Shown here piece by piece: positions 21,430 to 31,239 of a DNA stretch of 64,000 nt (position 1 is the stretch's first letter; each line of letters starts with the position of its first letter). Position numbers and translations under genes: made by a program. The stretch covers positions 1 to 64,000 of the forward strand of contig NW_023590223.1 of assembly GCF_901709675.1 (NCBI RefSeq), written 5' to 3'. This DNA comes from Syngnathus acus. Lineage: Eukaryota; Chordata; Actinopteri; Syngnathiformes; Syngnathidae. The notes under the pieces were generated by a model. It ran no database searches. It was not told the origin of the DNA and saw only the letters and a program-made list of their open reading frames with translations.

Positions 21430-22075
21430 ATAACTATCATATAAACAACAATATTATCAAACCATCTGTGTCACTCCAAATCATTAAATCCATCGATCAA
21501 ATTCCTCGTCCTTTGTCAACAACGCTGCGCGTGCGCCGCTGATGTCAGCCTCGTCATTATTCCACAGATTAGTATATAACAATATTGTTTAGCCTTAACA
21601 AAGTACCAGGAAAGACGTGGGTTTGGTAAACGGCTCTTTATTTAACAGAAAAAAAGAGTTCAACGAGCCAACAACTACTTAACTGTAACGATAAAAACAT
21701 ATACAAGTTGCTACACGAAATAAAATATATCAAACAACTATAACATAAATAGTTCACCGCCACACGGCCCCAAGCACCGGCATCGACTTCCAGGCGTGTG
21801 GCAGCGTGGACTTCCATCCCCGGAGGTGGCACTCCCAGCCACGGAGGTGGAAGAGAGCTCCATAGAATAGGACCGGGCGTGCGTAAAAGCCCTGTCCGAG
21901 CCCCATCCACCGTCCCCGGACAGCCACCCGGCCGAGCGCCGGCCCCCGACCTTCATCCACGGAGGTGAAAGATAGCTCCATAGAGTAGGACCGGGCGTGC
22001 GTAAAACCCATAATAGTTTTTCAAACCTTCTGTGTCACTCCAAATCATTAAATCCTTCAAACTCTTCGTCCTACG
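21430..22075 (-). mobile_element. pogo fragments flanking an LTR-like segment
   Basis: Two pogo tail units in reverse (ctgtgtcactccaaatcatt at 21467 and 22031) flank an insertion from about 21586 to 22005. The insertion matches the LTR end at 1-168 and has a minus-strand AATAAA near 21640. Inside it, a segment with accgggcgtgcgtaaaa is duplicated (near 21870 and 21990). Its exact ends and target duplication could not be set. Confidence 0.45.
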
Positions 22076-22210
22076 TGTCACTTACAAGCAAAGCCACTAA
22101 AGATGCCGGTAGTACATGGGGCTCTTCGTCATCTTTGTCATCCCGTGATCAAATCCTTTGTCATTTAAGTAAACAACCGCCGCGCCGCTGACGTCACTTG
22201 CAGTTCAAAC

Positions 22211-22381
22211 TACAGTAATCCCTTGCTACATCACGGTTCGTTTATCGCGGTTTCACTTTTTTTATTTTTTTTTATTTTGAAAATTTGTGACAAAAAAATC
22301 ACATATAAGTCGCTCCTCAGTATAAGTCGGCCCCCCACCCAAACTATGAAAAAAACGCGACCTATAGTCCGAAAAATACGA
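22211..22381. mobile_element. adjoining Tigger-type and pogo-type terminal ends
   Basis: At 22211 CAGTAATCCCTTGCTACATC opens a Tigger-like end. After an A/T run, cacatataagtcgctcc leads into the ATAGTCCGAAAAATACG end of the pogo family seen at 4858. Both are solitary ends of decayed elements. Confidence 0.5.
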
Positions 22382-22384
22382 TAA

Positions 22385-22427
22385 TGACAACACACAATAC
22401 AACACAACACAACACAACACAACAATA
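22385..22427. repeat. (AACAC)n short tandem repeat
   Basis: Repeats of acaac/aacac form a pure tract with two variant units. A similar tract is at 4406-4436 inside the hAT element. Confidence 0.8.
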
Positions 22428-22597
22428 CTTACCTTTCCTTTAAAATCTTTTTCTCTACCTAACACAGACAGATAATGGGAGAATGTGTCACAATGTGAAG
22501 GAGATGTATTGGGTAATGCAGAAACAAAACAAAAACTATTATTTATTGTTAGACACATTATCCACTAGGCTACTTTCCTCTTGACATTCATTAAATT

Positions 22598-22644
22598 GAC
22601 AATGAAGGGACTTGAACCCCTTAATCTTCTGATCCAAAGTCAGT
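22598..22644 (-). pseudogene. tRNA-Arg-like partial pseudogene
   Basis: In reverse the sequence reads ctgactttggatcagaag followed by a T-arm-like ggggttcaagtccct. The 3' half of the tRNA-Arg(TCG) at 25509 is recognisable, but the D-arm is missing and the anticodon loop has changed to CTTTGGA. Confidence 0.55.
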
Positions 22645-22729
22645 TAACTTCACTTGAATCTAGGCTGTAGATTTACTGTATATGCTCAAAAATCATTGCA
22701 CTGCTATCACTTGTCAGAATTTCCCGTAT

Positions 22730-22790
22730 GGCTAACTGGCCCAATGGATAAGATTTCAAATCTAAACAGATCTTCATGTCTAGTGTATCA
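22730..22790 (+). pseudogene. tRNA-Arg-like 5' remnant
   Basis: GGCTAACTGGCCCAATGGATAAG resembles the acceptor and D-arm of the tRNA-Arg family in this array. The sequence after it no longer folds as a tRNA. Confidence 0.4.
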
Positions 22791-23146
22791 TCAAATTGAA
22801 AGAGGAAAATATAGGTAAACTGTTTGTGTGCTGTTTTGATCTTTGTTGTGATGACCCCAAATGTCATTGACAAAAGCCAAAAGAAAGAGGCAAATTTTTC
22901 ATCTTATGTACAATTTTTAATTTGTTTCTCTTGACTCCAGTCGAGCAACCTGTGCTTGCTGATATTCACAATCCCTGCTTACTTTGCTGCCCTACCCCTT
23001 AAAAGAAGAAAAAGTTATTTTAGTCTGAGCAACCTGCTCCGACTGAAAGTAGGGTTTCTAACTAAGGTTTCCAACTAGGACTAGGGTTTCCAACTAGGGC
23101 TAGAGTTAGGGTTAGGTCTAGTTTGGACTAGGTATATAAAAAGTCT

Positions 23147-23218
23147 GCCCCACCTGAGGACCGAACTCTTGACCTTCAAATTGTGAGACTGACATGCTAG
23201 TACCTGCACTAATGAGGC
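23147..23218 (-). pseudogene. tRNA-Met-like gene, anticodon CAC
   Basis: The body follows elongator tRNA-Met (GCCTCATTAGTGCAGG start). The anticodon loop reads CTCACAA, giving CAC (Val) where Met has CAT. The T-loop is kept but the acceptor stem carries mismatches. Confidence 0.55.
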
Positions 23219-23528
23219 TGTGCATTTGCAGTTTTACAATTCTTTTTTACTGTAAAATTGATCAAACCACCGGCCATTTCAATCAAACTGAACTTCACAG
23301 AAAGAAAAAGTGACTGTAAGTCTGAGCAACTCGGGTTAGGGAAGCCAACTAAGGTTTCAAACTGTGGCCAGGGTTTTCCAACTGGGGTTTCCAACGAGGA
23401 TGAGGGTTTCCAATTAGGGCTAGAGCAGGGGTGGCCAACCAGTCAGAGACTAAGAGCCACATTTTTTACTGTGTCATCGCAAAGAGCAGCATCATACACA
23501 TGAGCACACATGAACACCCCCCCCCCCC

Positions 23529-23573
23529 ACACACACACACACACGCACACAAACACGCACGCACGCGCACACG

Positions 23574-23616
<43 letters not shown>
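23529..23616. repeat. (AC)n microsatellite
   Basis: A CA-rich tract with GC variants ends in an uninterrupted run of about 40 bases. Open frames through it are artefacts of the repeat. Confidence 0.9.
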
Positions 23617-23618
<2 letters not shown>

Positions 23619-23927
23619 CTCTGCTCAGCCAAATTTATTGTGTGACATTATTATGTCACGCACCAACATGATAATGACAAATTGACTCCTACAGTACTAA
23701 AACCGCAGACCAAAGACCACATTTTCAACAATGAACATTGTGTGCATTGTCTCACACAGACAAACTCTCAGTTCAACAAATTCCACAAACAAAAACATAA
23801 TACGTTTTTTCACTTACTATGTGTGGCGGGACAGACCATTCGTTTGAGTTCGTCGTTTTCAGGAGACAAGATTTCAATAACGTCACTGAGGCATATTTTA
23901 ACGAACTCCACTTCATTGTATGGCTTT

Positions 23928-24275
23928 TTAGCCCGTGCAATGTTCCAAGCCAGTTGAAACAATGCAAGTGTGACAGTCTCTGAGTGCTTCGTAATTTTTT
24001 TGAAAAACTGTACCTATTTTTCTGCCTGACTTTTCAAAGTCTCCAAACTTGTGCCTGCGAAATTCAGTCCATTTTGCAAAGTCCTTATCGATATTGGCAT
24101 GAAGTGAGCTGAAGTGGCGCTGACCATTTGAAGCTTTTAAATGCGCCAATGACGTCCGACATATCAGGCAGAATGGCTTGCCATAGCATTCAACAAAAAA
24201 CAACTTTAACTCTGTTAAAAACGTCCTGTGTTCATCGTCATATATTCGTTTAGCTGTGCATTTTTTCCTTGCCAT
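23928..24275 (-). pseudogene. hAT transposase N-terminal fragment (GTF2IRD2-like)
   Basis: The frame starts MARKKCTAKRIYDDEH, then GKPFCLICRTSLAHLKASN and RHFSSLHA. These form a BED-type CxxC...H...H finger, followed by a basic linker. About 115 residues remain out of a typical 500-600, so it is non-functional. Confidence 0.7.
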
Positions 24276-24584
24276 TTTGGCAAGCGTCTTGTCAGCTTTT
24301 CTGGACCTAATGGGCCCCCGTAGTCAAAGTCGCCATTCATAAAAAAAGCGGGCAAAACCAATCTCTCTGTTTGTCCCTCCTCCTTTGCGGGATTTCACCT
24401 CACGCGCATGCGCGTTTGACCAAAATACCATATTGAACTCAAGCGAAGCAAATACGCACGAAAAATAAACACAAATGTTGATATGAACGTAAAAGAGCCG
24501 CATGAAACTAGCCAAAGAGCCGCATGCGGCTCGCGAGCCGCAGGTTGGCCACCGCTGGGCTAGAGTTAGGACTATATAAAAGTA

Positions 24585-24651
24585 TGCCCCGTGTGAGGGT
24601 CGAACTCACGACCTTCAGATTATGAGACTGACACGCCTGCGCCAACGACGC
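24585..24651 (-). pseudogene. tRNA-Met(CAT)-like pseudogene
   Basis: The anticodon loop CTCATAA and the T-arm (GTGAGTTCGACCCTCAC) are intact. The D-arm has lost about six bases, so the A-box and the tertiary fold are damaged. Confidence 0.65.
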
Positions 24652-24793
24652 TATGTTTTTGCATTTTGTGCAATTGTTTTTACTGTAAAACTGATTCAAC
24701 CACCGCCCATTTTGATCAAACCTAACTAGGCTAGGATTTCCAACTAGGACTTACAGGAAAGGCTAGAGTTAGGGTTGGGCTAGATATAAATCA

Positions 24794-24866
24794 TGCGCCG
24801 TGTGAGGATCGAACTCTCGACTTTCAGGTTACGACACTGACGCGCTACCGCCTGCGCCAACGAGAC
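24794..24866 (-). pseudogene. tRNA-Met-like gene, anticodon CGT
   Basis: The D-arm is complete (GCGCAGGCGGTAGCGCG). The anticodon loop reads GTCGTAA, giving CGT (Thr). The acceptor stem has mismatches, so function is doubtful. Confidence 0.55.
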
Positions 24867-25052
24867 TTTGTGGCACCTGTCTTAAAATTCTTTTTTACTG
24901 TAAAAAAGATTCAACCACCGGCCATTTCCATCAAACTGAACTTCATCGAAAGAAAAAGTTACTTTTGTCTGACCATTCTCAAACTTGGGTTTCCAACTGG
25001 GGATGGGGTTTCCAACAAGGGCTCGAGTTAGGGTTAGGACTAAATAAAACAG

Positions 25053-25125
25053 AGCCCCGTGTGAGGGTTGAACTCACGACCTTCAGTTTACTAGACTGAC
25101 GCGCTACCGCCTGCGCTAACGAGGC
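25053..25125 (-). tRNA. tRNA-Met-like gene with AGT anticodon, cloverleaf intact
   Basis: The 73-nt sequence folds fully. The acceptor GCCTCGT pairs with ACGGGGC, the D-arm is complete, and the T-stem GTGAG pairs with CTCAC around loop TTCAACC. The anticodon stem TCAGT/ACTGA is perfect around CTAGTAA, which presents AGT (Thr) instead of CAT. The B-box has one off-consensus base. Either it is a pseudogene with a fortuitously good stem or an anticodon-shifted tRNA; expression cannot be judged from sequence. Confidence 0.55.
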
Positions 25126-25287
25126 CGTGAATAGTTGGTTTTACAAAGCTCTTTTACTGTAAAATTGATTCAACCACCGGCCATTTCAATTAAACTCAAC
25201 TTCACAGACAGAAAACTTTATTCTATTCTGAGCAACCTACTATCTTCTGAAATTGACAATGATTTTACTGTGGACTATGGAAAACAG

Positions 25288-25361
25288 CGCCCCGTGTGAG
25301 GGTCGAGCTCACAACCTTCAGATTTTGAGACTGATGCACGACCACTTGCACTAACAAGGTA
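25288..25361 (-). pseudogene. tRNA-Met-like gene, anticodon CAA
   Basis: The anticodon loop CTCAAAA gives CAA (Leu). The D-arm (GTGCAAGTGGTCGTGC) and acceptor have several substitutions. The T-arm changed from GGTTCGA-like to GAGCTCGA. Confidence 0.5.
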
Positions 25362-25508
25362 ACATGTCAATTGCATTACAATTCTCTTTTACTGTAAATT
25401 GATTAATCCACAGGCCATTTGTCTGGAACAATTGTGAACTTCACTTCCCACCAAAGGCTGCAGTCATCAGAAGTCGTTGCCATGTTTCACTTGTACAGTC
25501 TTTCACAT

Positions 25509-25581
25509 GGCTATGTGGCCTAATGGATAAGGCGTCTGACTTCGGATCAGAAGATTGAGGGTTCAAGTCCCTTCATGGTCA
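25509..25581 (+). tRNA. tRNA-Arg(TCG)
   Basis: The 73-nt sequence starts GGCTATGTGGCCTAATGG. The anticodon loop CTTCGGA is closed by TCTGA/TCAGA, the T-loop is TTCAAGT, and the acceptor pairs GGCTATG with CATGGTC. All arms pair and both internal promoter boxes are close to consensus. No intron is needed. This is one of the two best candidates for a working tRNA in the window. Confidence 0.82.
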
Positions 25582-26057
25582 ATTTAATATTATTTATATG
25601 AGATCAACGACTTTATTTCAGTCTGAAGCAACTCTTGTATACTGTCAGAAAGGGTTTTGGTTTCTGATTTATTTTTTTGTTGTGCTGACTCCCCCCCAAT
25701 CTCCGTTTTAAGTGCAAAAAGTGACAAAAACCAAAAGAAAAAATGCTTTCTCTATTACACACTAGGGCCAGCGTTTCCAACTAGGGCTAGGGTTTCCAAC
25801 GAGGGCTCCAACTCCGGGTAGGGTTTCAAACTAGGAATTCCAACTGGGGCAAGGGTTTCCAATTAGGGTTTCCAACTTAGGCTGGGGTTTCCAACTAGAG
25901 ACAACATTGGACAGCTGCCACTTGTTGGGAACCTTTAAATGTTTAGTCTTATCAACGAATGTGTTTCAGAGGCTAGATTTAAAACGTGGCTGCTGGTTTT
26001 CGTGAACCAAACCCATTAAAAAAAAGTGAAAGAATGAAACAATTCTCAATAGCAGAA

Positions 26058-26130
26058 GCCTGGTTAGCTCAGTTGGGAGAGCATGAGACTCTTAATCTCA
26101 TGGTTGTGGGTTCAAGCCACACGTTGGGCG
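26058..26130 (+). tRNA. tRNA-Lys(CTT)
   Basis: The sequence follows vertebrate tRNA-Lys: GCCTGGTTAGCTCAGTTGG, then ATGAGACTCTTAATCTCAT with CTT anticodon, then a TTCAAGC T-loop and an ACGTTGGGC end. The acceptor holds a few G-T pairs; other stems pair well. Confidence 0.82.
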
Positions 26131-26189
26131 TCCCTGCTTGTTGGGAGCCGTTGAATTCTTAGTCTTATCAGTCTTTAAAAATTTCAGAT

Positions 26190-26263
26190 GGCGATGTGGC
26201 CTCATGGATAAGGCGTCTGACTTCGGATCAAATGATTGGAGCGTTCGAGTCCCTTCATAGTCA
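26190..26263 (+). pseudogene. tRNA-Arg(TCG)-like pseudogene
   Basis: It is a copy of the gene at 25509 with the same TCG loop. The 3' side of the anticodon stem reads TCAAA and an extra base lies in the variable region, so the stem is broken. Confidence 0.6.
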
Positions 26264-26324
26264 ATTAATGTGTCATGCTTTAGAAATCCAAAACTTTACT
26301 TCAGTCTGAACCAACTCTTGATTG

Positions 26325-28125
26325 AGTGATTGAACTTTATTCATCCCACAGCGGGGAAATTCACTTGTCACAGCAGCGCATATGAGTGCAAGAATAATAC
26401 GAGTGCAAGAATAAAACAAGTGCCAGAATTACAAAAAGGGTAAATAACAGACAAGGATAAACACAAGTGCTGCTAGTAGAGACGAAACACATTCATTTTA
26501 TCAGGTGGCATGCATGTTGTAAAGTCTGACAGCAGAGGGAATGAAGGACCTGCGGAACCGTTCCTTCCTACACCGAGGGTGCAAAAGTCTGCCGCTAAAG
26601 GAGCTGCTCAGGGACCGCACAATCTCATGGAGGGGGTGAGAGGTGTTGTCCATGATGGATTTAAGTTTAATCAACGTCCTCCTCTCACCCACAACCTCAA
26701 TGGAGTCCAGGGGACAGCCTAGAACAGAGCTCGCTCTTCTGACCATCTTATTCAGTCTCCCCTTGTCCCAGTCAGTACTGCCCCCACCCCAGCTGACCAC
26801 AGCGTAGATGATGGCCGAGGCCACCACAGAGTCATAGAAGGTCCGTAGAAGAGCCCTGCACACACCGAAGGACCTCAGTCTCCTCAGCAGGTGGAGGCGA
26901 CTCTGGCCCTTTTTGTACAGGGCGTGGGTGTGATCAGTCCAGTCCAGTTTGTTGTTAAAGCGAACACCCAGTAATTTGTAGTTCTCCACTACCTCAATGC
27001 CCGATCCCTGGATGTTCACCGGAGTGAAGATGGGTGCTGTCCTCCCGAAGCTCACAATCAACTCCTTCGTCTTGCTGGTGTTCAGCTGAAGCTGGTTGAG
27101 CTCACACCAGCTGACAAAGTCCTTGATGACCAATCTATATTACAGATCGTTCCCCTACGAGACATTTCCAACAATGGCCGTGTCGTCGGAAAACCTCTGG
27201 ATGTGGCAGTGAGCGGTGTCGTGGGTAAAGTCTGAAGTGAACAGGGTGAAAAGGAAAGGAGAGAGCACCGTGCCCTGGGGGACACCAGTGCTGCAGCGCA
27301 CCACGTCGGACTCACAGCGATGTAACCTCACATACTGCGGCCGGTCGGTGAGGAAGTCCGTTGTCCATGCAGCCAGGCGCTGGTCCACACCCGCCTTCTC
27401 CATTTTTACCCGAAGCAGTGACAGCTGGATGGTGTTAAAAGCGCTGGAGAAATCGAAGAACATGATCCTCCCAGTGCTCCTGTTGTCCTCCAGGTGAAGC
27501 AGTGTTCTGTGCAGTCAATAAATCACTGCATCGTCCACCCCAACACCAGGCCGGTAAGCAAACTGCAGGGGGTCCAGCTGCGCTCCCACTAATGAACGCA
27601 GGTGACCCAGGATGATCCTCTCCATAGTCTTCATCAGGTGGGAAGTCAAGGCAATAGGCCTGAAGTGGTTAGGCTCCTTGGGGCGCGGCACCTTCGGTAC
27701 AGGGACCACGCAGGAGGTCTTCCACAGTCCTGGGACCTTGTTCAGGCTCAGGTTGAACAGGTACCTGACCACACCACTCAGCTGGTCCACACAGTCCCTG
27801 AGCAGTCTCGGCCAGATGCCGTCTGGGCCCGGGGTCTTCTCTGCCTCGATCTTTCTGAGGTGACTCCTCACCTGAAGATCTGTAAAGGAGAGGGGGATGT
27901 CGGAAGACCGGGGTGATGGAATGGAGAGGGGGGTTGAGAGGGGGTTGGTGAGCTGGCGTGGGGGCTGGAGTGTCGAAGGTGGCAGAATGAGGTGCGGAGC
28001 GAGGTGAAGGGACGGGAGGGAGGCGGAATCAAATCTGTTGAAGAACAGATTGAGTTCATCCACCCGGTCCTTGTCCCCATAAGCTGGTTTCCGATCAGCC
28101 CCTTTACCATGGCCCGAGATGGACT
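26325..28125 (-). mobile_element. 5'-truncated L2/Rex1-type LINE in the tRNA array
   Basis: The minus-strand 3' end lies at about 26325-26350 (aataaagttcaatca tail), and sequence of the tRNA-array spacer resumes after about 28125 (aaccaaaagaaaaaatgc on both sides). Three reverse-transcriptase frames are open but offset. The endonuclease is absent. Confidence 0.82.
26501..28063 (-). pseudogene. LINE reverse transcriptase in three frames
   Basis: The segment 28063-27515 carries KIEAEKTPGPDGIWP and PNHFRPIALT. The segment 27463-27155 carries FFDFSSAFNTIQ, GVPQGTVLSPFLF and RFSDDTAIVG. The segment 27133-26501 carries WCELNQLQLNTSKT, YKLLGV and the C-terminal domain. The catalytic box reads FSDD, with both Asp kept. 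Frame changes near 27500 and 27145 break the protein. Confidence 0.85.
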
Positions 28126-28775
28126 GCAGACCCCTCCAATGTCAGTTATAAGTTCAACAAAAACCAAAAGAAAAAATGCCAAGTTTTCTCTGTTGCAGAT
28201 GTTTTGGTGTGTTGATCACTAAAACAATGTTAAAATGAGGAGGCCTGAAAGCACTGCTTTTACAATTCAGGAATATACAAACGTTTTGTGTGCCAAATCT
28301 TCATTACAGCCAATAGCAGAATCCTGATTAAAGGTACAAAAAGACAGGCAATGACAATGTGTGTCCGCTGGTTCTTCTCTGCAACACAGGAAGTTTGCAT
28401 TAACAGGGACACTACAGTTGTGCCCATCGGCAAAAGGCTGCCCCCAACTACCACATGAGTAGCCGACAGGCCTGTTCTAAAACAGCTCACTGATGAGGAC
28501 GTATTATTTTCAAGGAATGTTCTAGAAGTAATCGTTGTTAAAAAAATAAAAGAACACATGATGGTGGTACTTGGAGATCACTGTTTATATATACACACAC
28601 AAATATATATATTGAGTCTAGGGAGACAAATATACCGCAAACTGTGGGTAGGTGTCAGGTGATGAACCACAGAAGAAATCACAGTTACCAAAGAAAGATG
28701 ACAAGCCTCATTTTGAAACAGAGCTAAACATCAGGGATGAGAACGGCAAATGAAAAAAAACACTGAAAAGTAGCC
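28126..28775. other. no gene recognised
   Basis: The first 80 bp are tRNA-array spacer. A 99-codon open frame on the minus strand (28260-28559) has hydrophobic stretches but no motif I recognise. The rest is AT-rich unique sequence with a short (TA)(CA) run near 28590. Confidence 0.5.
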
Positions 28776-28777
28776 GG

Positions 28778-28985
28778 GGTATGGGGGCCACATGCCCCAC
28801 TTGCCGCAGGGGGCCAGGGGCCGCAGGCCCCCCCCCAATGGGGGCGCAGTGGGCCGGGGGCCACTTGCCCCCCCATTGGGGGATGCAGGGGCCACAGGCC
28901 CCTATTGGGGGCCACAGGGCCCACAGGCCCTACTTGGGGGCCGCAGAGGGCCAGGGACAACACCCCAGAGGGGGCTCAGGGGGAA
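28778..28985. repeat. GC-rich minisatellite-like block
   Basis: Irregular copies of ggggccacaggcccc, ttgggggcc and gggggccgcag words give about 200 bp of very high GC in an AT-rich setting. Many words are self-complementary (gggcc...ggccc). The block shows no coding signal. Confidence 0.7.
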
Positions 28986-29112
28986 AAGCTCCCTGGAAAC
29001 TCCTGCATTTTGGCAGTATAGCAACCCCAAAACCATTAATTTCATCACTCGATTTCAACAGTTTTGTTAAAAAAATATTCCTGCTTGGTGGGCTGCCAAG
29101 GTGAATATAATA

Positions 29113-29650
29113 CAGTCAAGCCTCGGTTTTCGACCACAATCCGTTCCAGAAGGCGGTTCGAGAAGCGAATCGGTCGAATTCCGAATCTATCTTTCCCATT
29201 CCAAATAATGGAACATTTTTAATCCGTTCCAAGACTTTTTTAAGCATTTTTTCATTTGCGCATTTTTGTCCGATCGCGCTACTGTTGCGCGTTCGGCGGT
29301 GCGCTGCAGTTGCGCGTTGCCGACCGCGTAACTGCACCGCGCTGGTTGCATTATTGTGACAGAGCCGTCACTGAAATTTAGAAAATATTTTTAAACTCCT
29401 GATGTACTTTCCAATATTCAAGTGGACCTAAGTGCGCAGGGAGCTTAATATATTCCGATCGCGCAACCGCAGCGCGCCGGGCGCTCACTGTCGCATTGCT
29501 TTAAAAGCGTCTTTGTGTTCCGAGTTGTAAAATGACGCTGCTCTCGAGCCATGCCCATCTGAAGCAGTTCGTGATCCCGTTTGACTTGTCTATTTCCCTG
29601 GCACGATCCTCGTCTTTTTTCTCTAAAACCTTCGGCATGCTGGCTAAAAC
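29113..29650 (-). mobile_element. Tigger/pogo-like derivative, partial
   Basis: TA followed by CAGTCAAGCCTCGGTTTTCG at 29111-29132 matches the left end of the element at 51291. On the minus strand a short frame starting MPKVLEKKDEDR begins near 29640. It is followed by a cacaaagacgcttttaaagc region shared with 51560-51590. Most of the transposase is deleted. The sequence between 29650 and 29900 shows nothing recognisable. Confidence 0.6.
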
Positions 29651-29904
29651 CTTTGCTAATCAGGCAAATGAGTAGGCAAATGATGTGACGAAAGTAGCGC
29701 CAAAATGCTGCCGAAAATAATTCAGTTGTTGTCGCAATACTGCTGCCAGCCCCCCCATATACTATAACTACGCAGATCCGATGATCCCTAAGACTTGAGA
29801 TGAGACAAAATTGGAAAGACTTTTTTGTTGACAGTGTCTGTGAGTTACTTCAACAAAAAAAGTTCACAAAAAGTACACATAGCTAATGTTGACCACAAAA
29901 TGGC

Positions 29905-29978
29905 ATGTGAGCTAGCCAGGAGTCCTGGAATCTTCTGATCTGTAGACAGATGCGTTATCCATTGCTCCACTCGCCCCA
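29905..29978 (-). pseudogene. tRNA-Arg-like pseudogene
   Basis: In reverse, GAGTGGAGCAATGGATAACGC with ATCAGAAGATTCCAGG follows tRNA-Arg(ACG). The anticodon loop reads CTACAGA, and the T-loop (TTCGA) has been lost. A partial 5' copy lies at 30064-30098. Confidence 0.6.
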
Positions 29979-30204
29979 CGGGAATATGTGGCTTGTAAAC
30001 TTGTGTGTAACACTTTTGTAAAAATGAAAAAAAAAAAAATTGGTGACATTATTTGAATACGCCATGATGCTTTATCCATTGCGCCACTCGCCCAACAAGT
30101 TACGGCTATTGACCGTAAACTTGTGTGGAAAATCGTCATTGTCCAAAAGATGGCAGTTTAGCAAGAGTGACCAAGGTACAAATTCCACAAAGCAATTTGA
30201 TTAT

Positions 30205-30275
30205 GCCATGACCAAGATGTTAACTGGGGTTGCTGCGGCCACAACGCAGAGTACTAACCACTATACGATCGTTGC
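30205..30275 (-). pseudogene. tRNA-His(GTG)-like pseudogene
   Basis: The D-arm (GATCGTATAGTGGTTAG) and the anticodon arm (CTGCGTTGTGGCCGCAG, GTG) are intact. The T-loop reads TTAACAT instead of TTCGAAT, so the B-box is lost, and the acceptor has two mismatches. A plus-strand remnant without an anticodon arm lies at about 30307-30361. Confidence 0.65.
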
Positions 30276-30371
30276 CAATATGCACAACTGATTTAATGGT
30301 CCTGCATACAATCGTGTAGTGTTTAATTCCGTTGTGTTCGATTCGAATCTGGGTTATGGCATAATCAAATT

Positions 30372-30460
30372 ACCGTTTTTTTCCATGTATAATGCGCAAA
30401 ATTTAACTAATTTATTGTCCTAAAATCTGGGGTGCGCATTATACATGGGTACAATTTTTT
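30372..30460. mobile_element. mariner/pogo-type terminal segment
   Basis: CCATGTATAATGCGC and its inverse GCGCATTATACATGG stand about 55 bp apart near a TACCG start. This resembles a short DNA-transposon end with a foldback. The following 300 bp are A/T-rich with no gene. Confidence 0.4.
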
Positions 30461-30925
30461 TTAATTTTTTTTTATTTATTTATTTTTTGTGAAGAAAATC
30501 ATGGTACAACAATTTTTGAAGAAAATCTTGTCACGGATGGTTCTTTACAACGTCACTTTCCTCTCTTTTCATTTTAACCTAACTGATCGCGGTGGTGCCT
30601 TTCTGGGCAGTCGGAGAAATCAACGCCAACAAAAAAAATACATCCAGCCTAGTTAAGAAATCACCAGAAAGATCACCATGACAATTGTGAATAATAAATA
30701 AATAATTATTATATATATTATATATATTATTATTATAATAATAAATAATTGTGATAAATAACTGGAACATCACTCAAATATTGGTGATCCAGTTGAGAGT
30801 CTCACATATTTCTTCGCTATTGAGTTTGCTACTGCATGTGCAGTGATACTGACCGGCAGAATAACATCCGGTTGTTCCCAAAGATGATCTTTTTTCTGAA
30901 ATAATTTTATGTTTACGGACTTAAG

Positions 30926-31190
30926 TAACCCGGCCGGGTCATACCAAAGACTATAAAAATGGGACCCATTGCCTCCCTGCTTGGCACTCAGCATTAAGGG
31001 TTGGAATTGGGGGGTTAGATCACCAAATGATTCCCGAGCGCAGCGCCGCTGCTGCTCACTGCTCCCCTCTCCCCCAGGGGATGGATCAAAATCACACGGG
31101 GATGGGTCAAATGCAGAGGACAAATTTCACCACACCCAGACGCGTGTGTGACGATCATTGGGACTTTAAAAAAAAAAAAAAAACGTTGGA
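30926..31190 (+). mobile_element. tRNA-derived SINE, 5'-truncated
   Basis: It matches the full copy at 62942-63258 from ggccgggtcataccaaag to gacgatcattgggacttt, and ends in an A-run. The tRNA-like head is missing. Confidence 0.75.
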
Positions 31191-31239
31191 AACTTTGGAA
31201 TCCAAAGTGCTTCCAAACGAATGACTTGAAGCCCAAAGG

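Larger units (their letters stand above)
23426..24557 (-). mobile_element. hAT element in the tRNA array
   Basis: Ends CAGGGGTGGCCAACC and GGTTGGCCACCGCTG bound 1132 bp. The 8-bp target duplication GGCTAGAG lies at 23418-23425 and 24558-24565, in a TTAGGG-like spacer. It contains an (AC)n tract and the start of a transposase on the minus strand. Confidence 0.92.
22590..26325. repeat. tRNA-Met/Arg/Lys tandem array with TTAGGG-like spacers
   Basis: Units share three parts: a minus-strand tRNA-Met-like gene, a conserved spacer (ttttactgtaaaattgatt, then ccaccggccatttc) and a TTAGGG-like stretch such as gggtttccaactaggg or gagttagggttagg. Tracts lie near 23050-23125, 23335-23425, 24560-24580, 24740-24785, 24985-25035 and 25765-25905. 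Two tRNA-Arg genes and one tRNA-Lys gene follow on the plus strand. A hAT element and an L2-type LINE have inserted into spacers. Confidence 0.75.

Noticed and set aside
23431-23685. His/Thr-rich open frames over (AC)n tracts
   Set aside because: The microsatellite has no stop codons in these frames. The same applies at 51611-52016, 55387-55702 and 16648-16899.
28260-28559. Possible membrane-protein gene on the minus strand
   Set aside because: Hydrophobic stretches alone are not enough; no motif, splice site or family resemblance was recognised.
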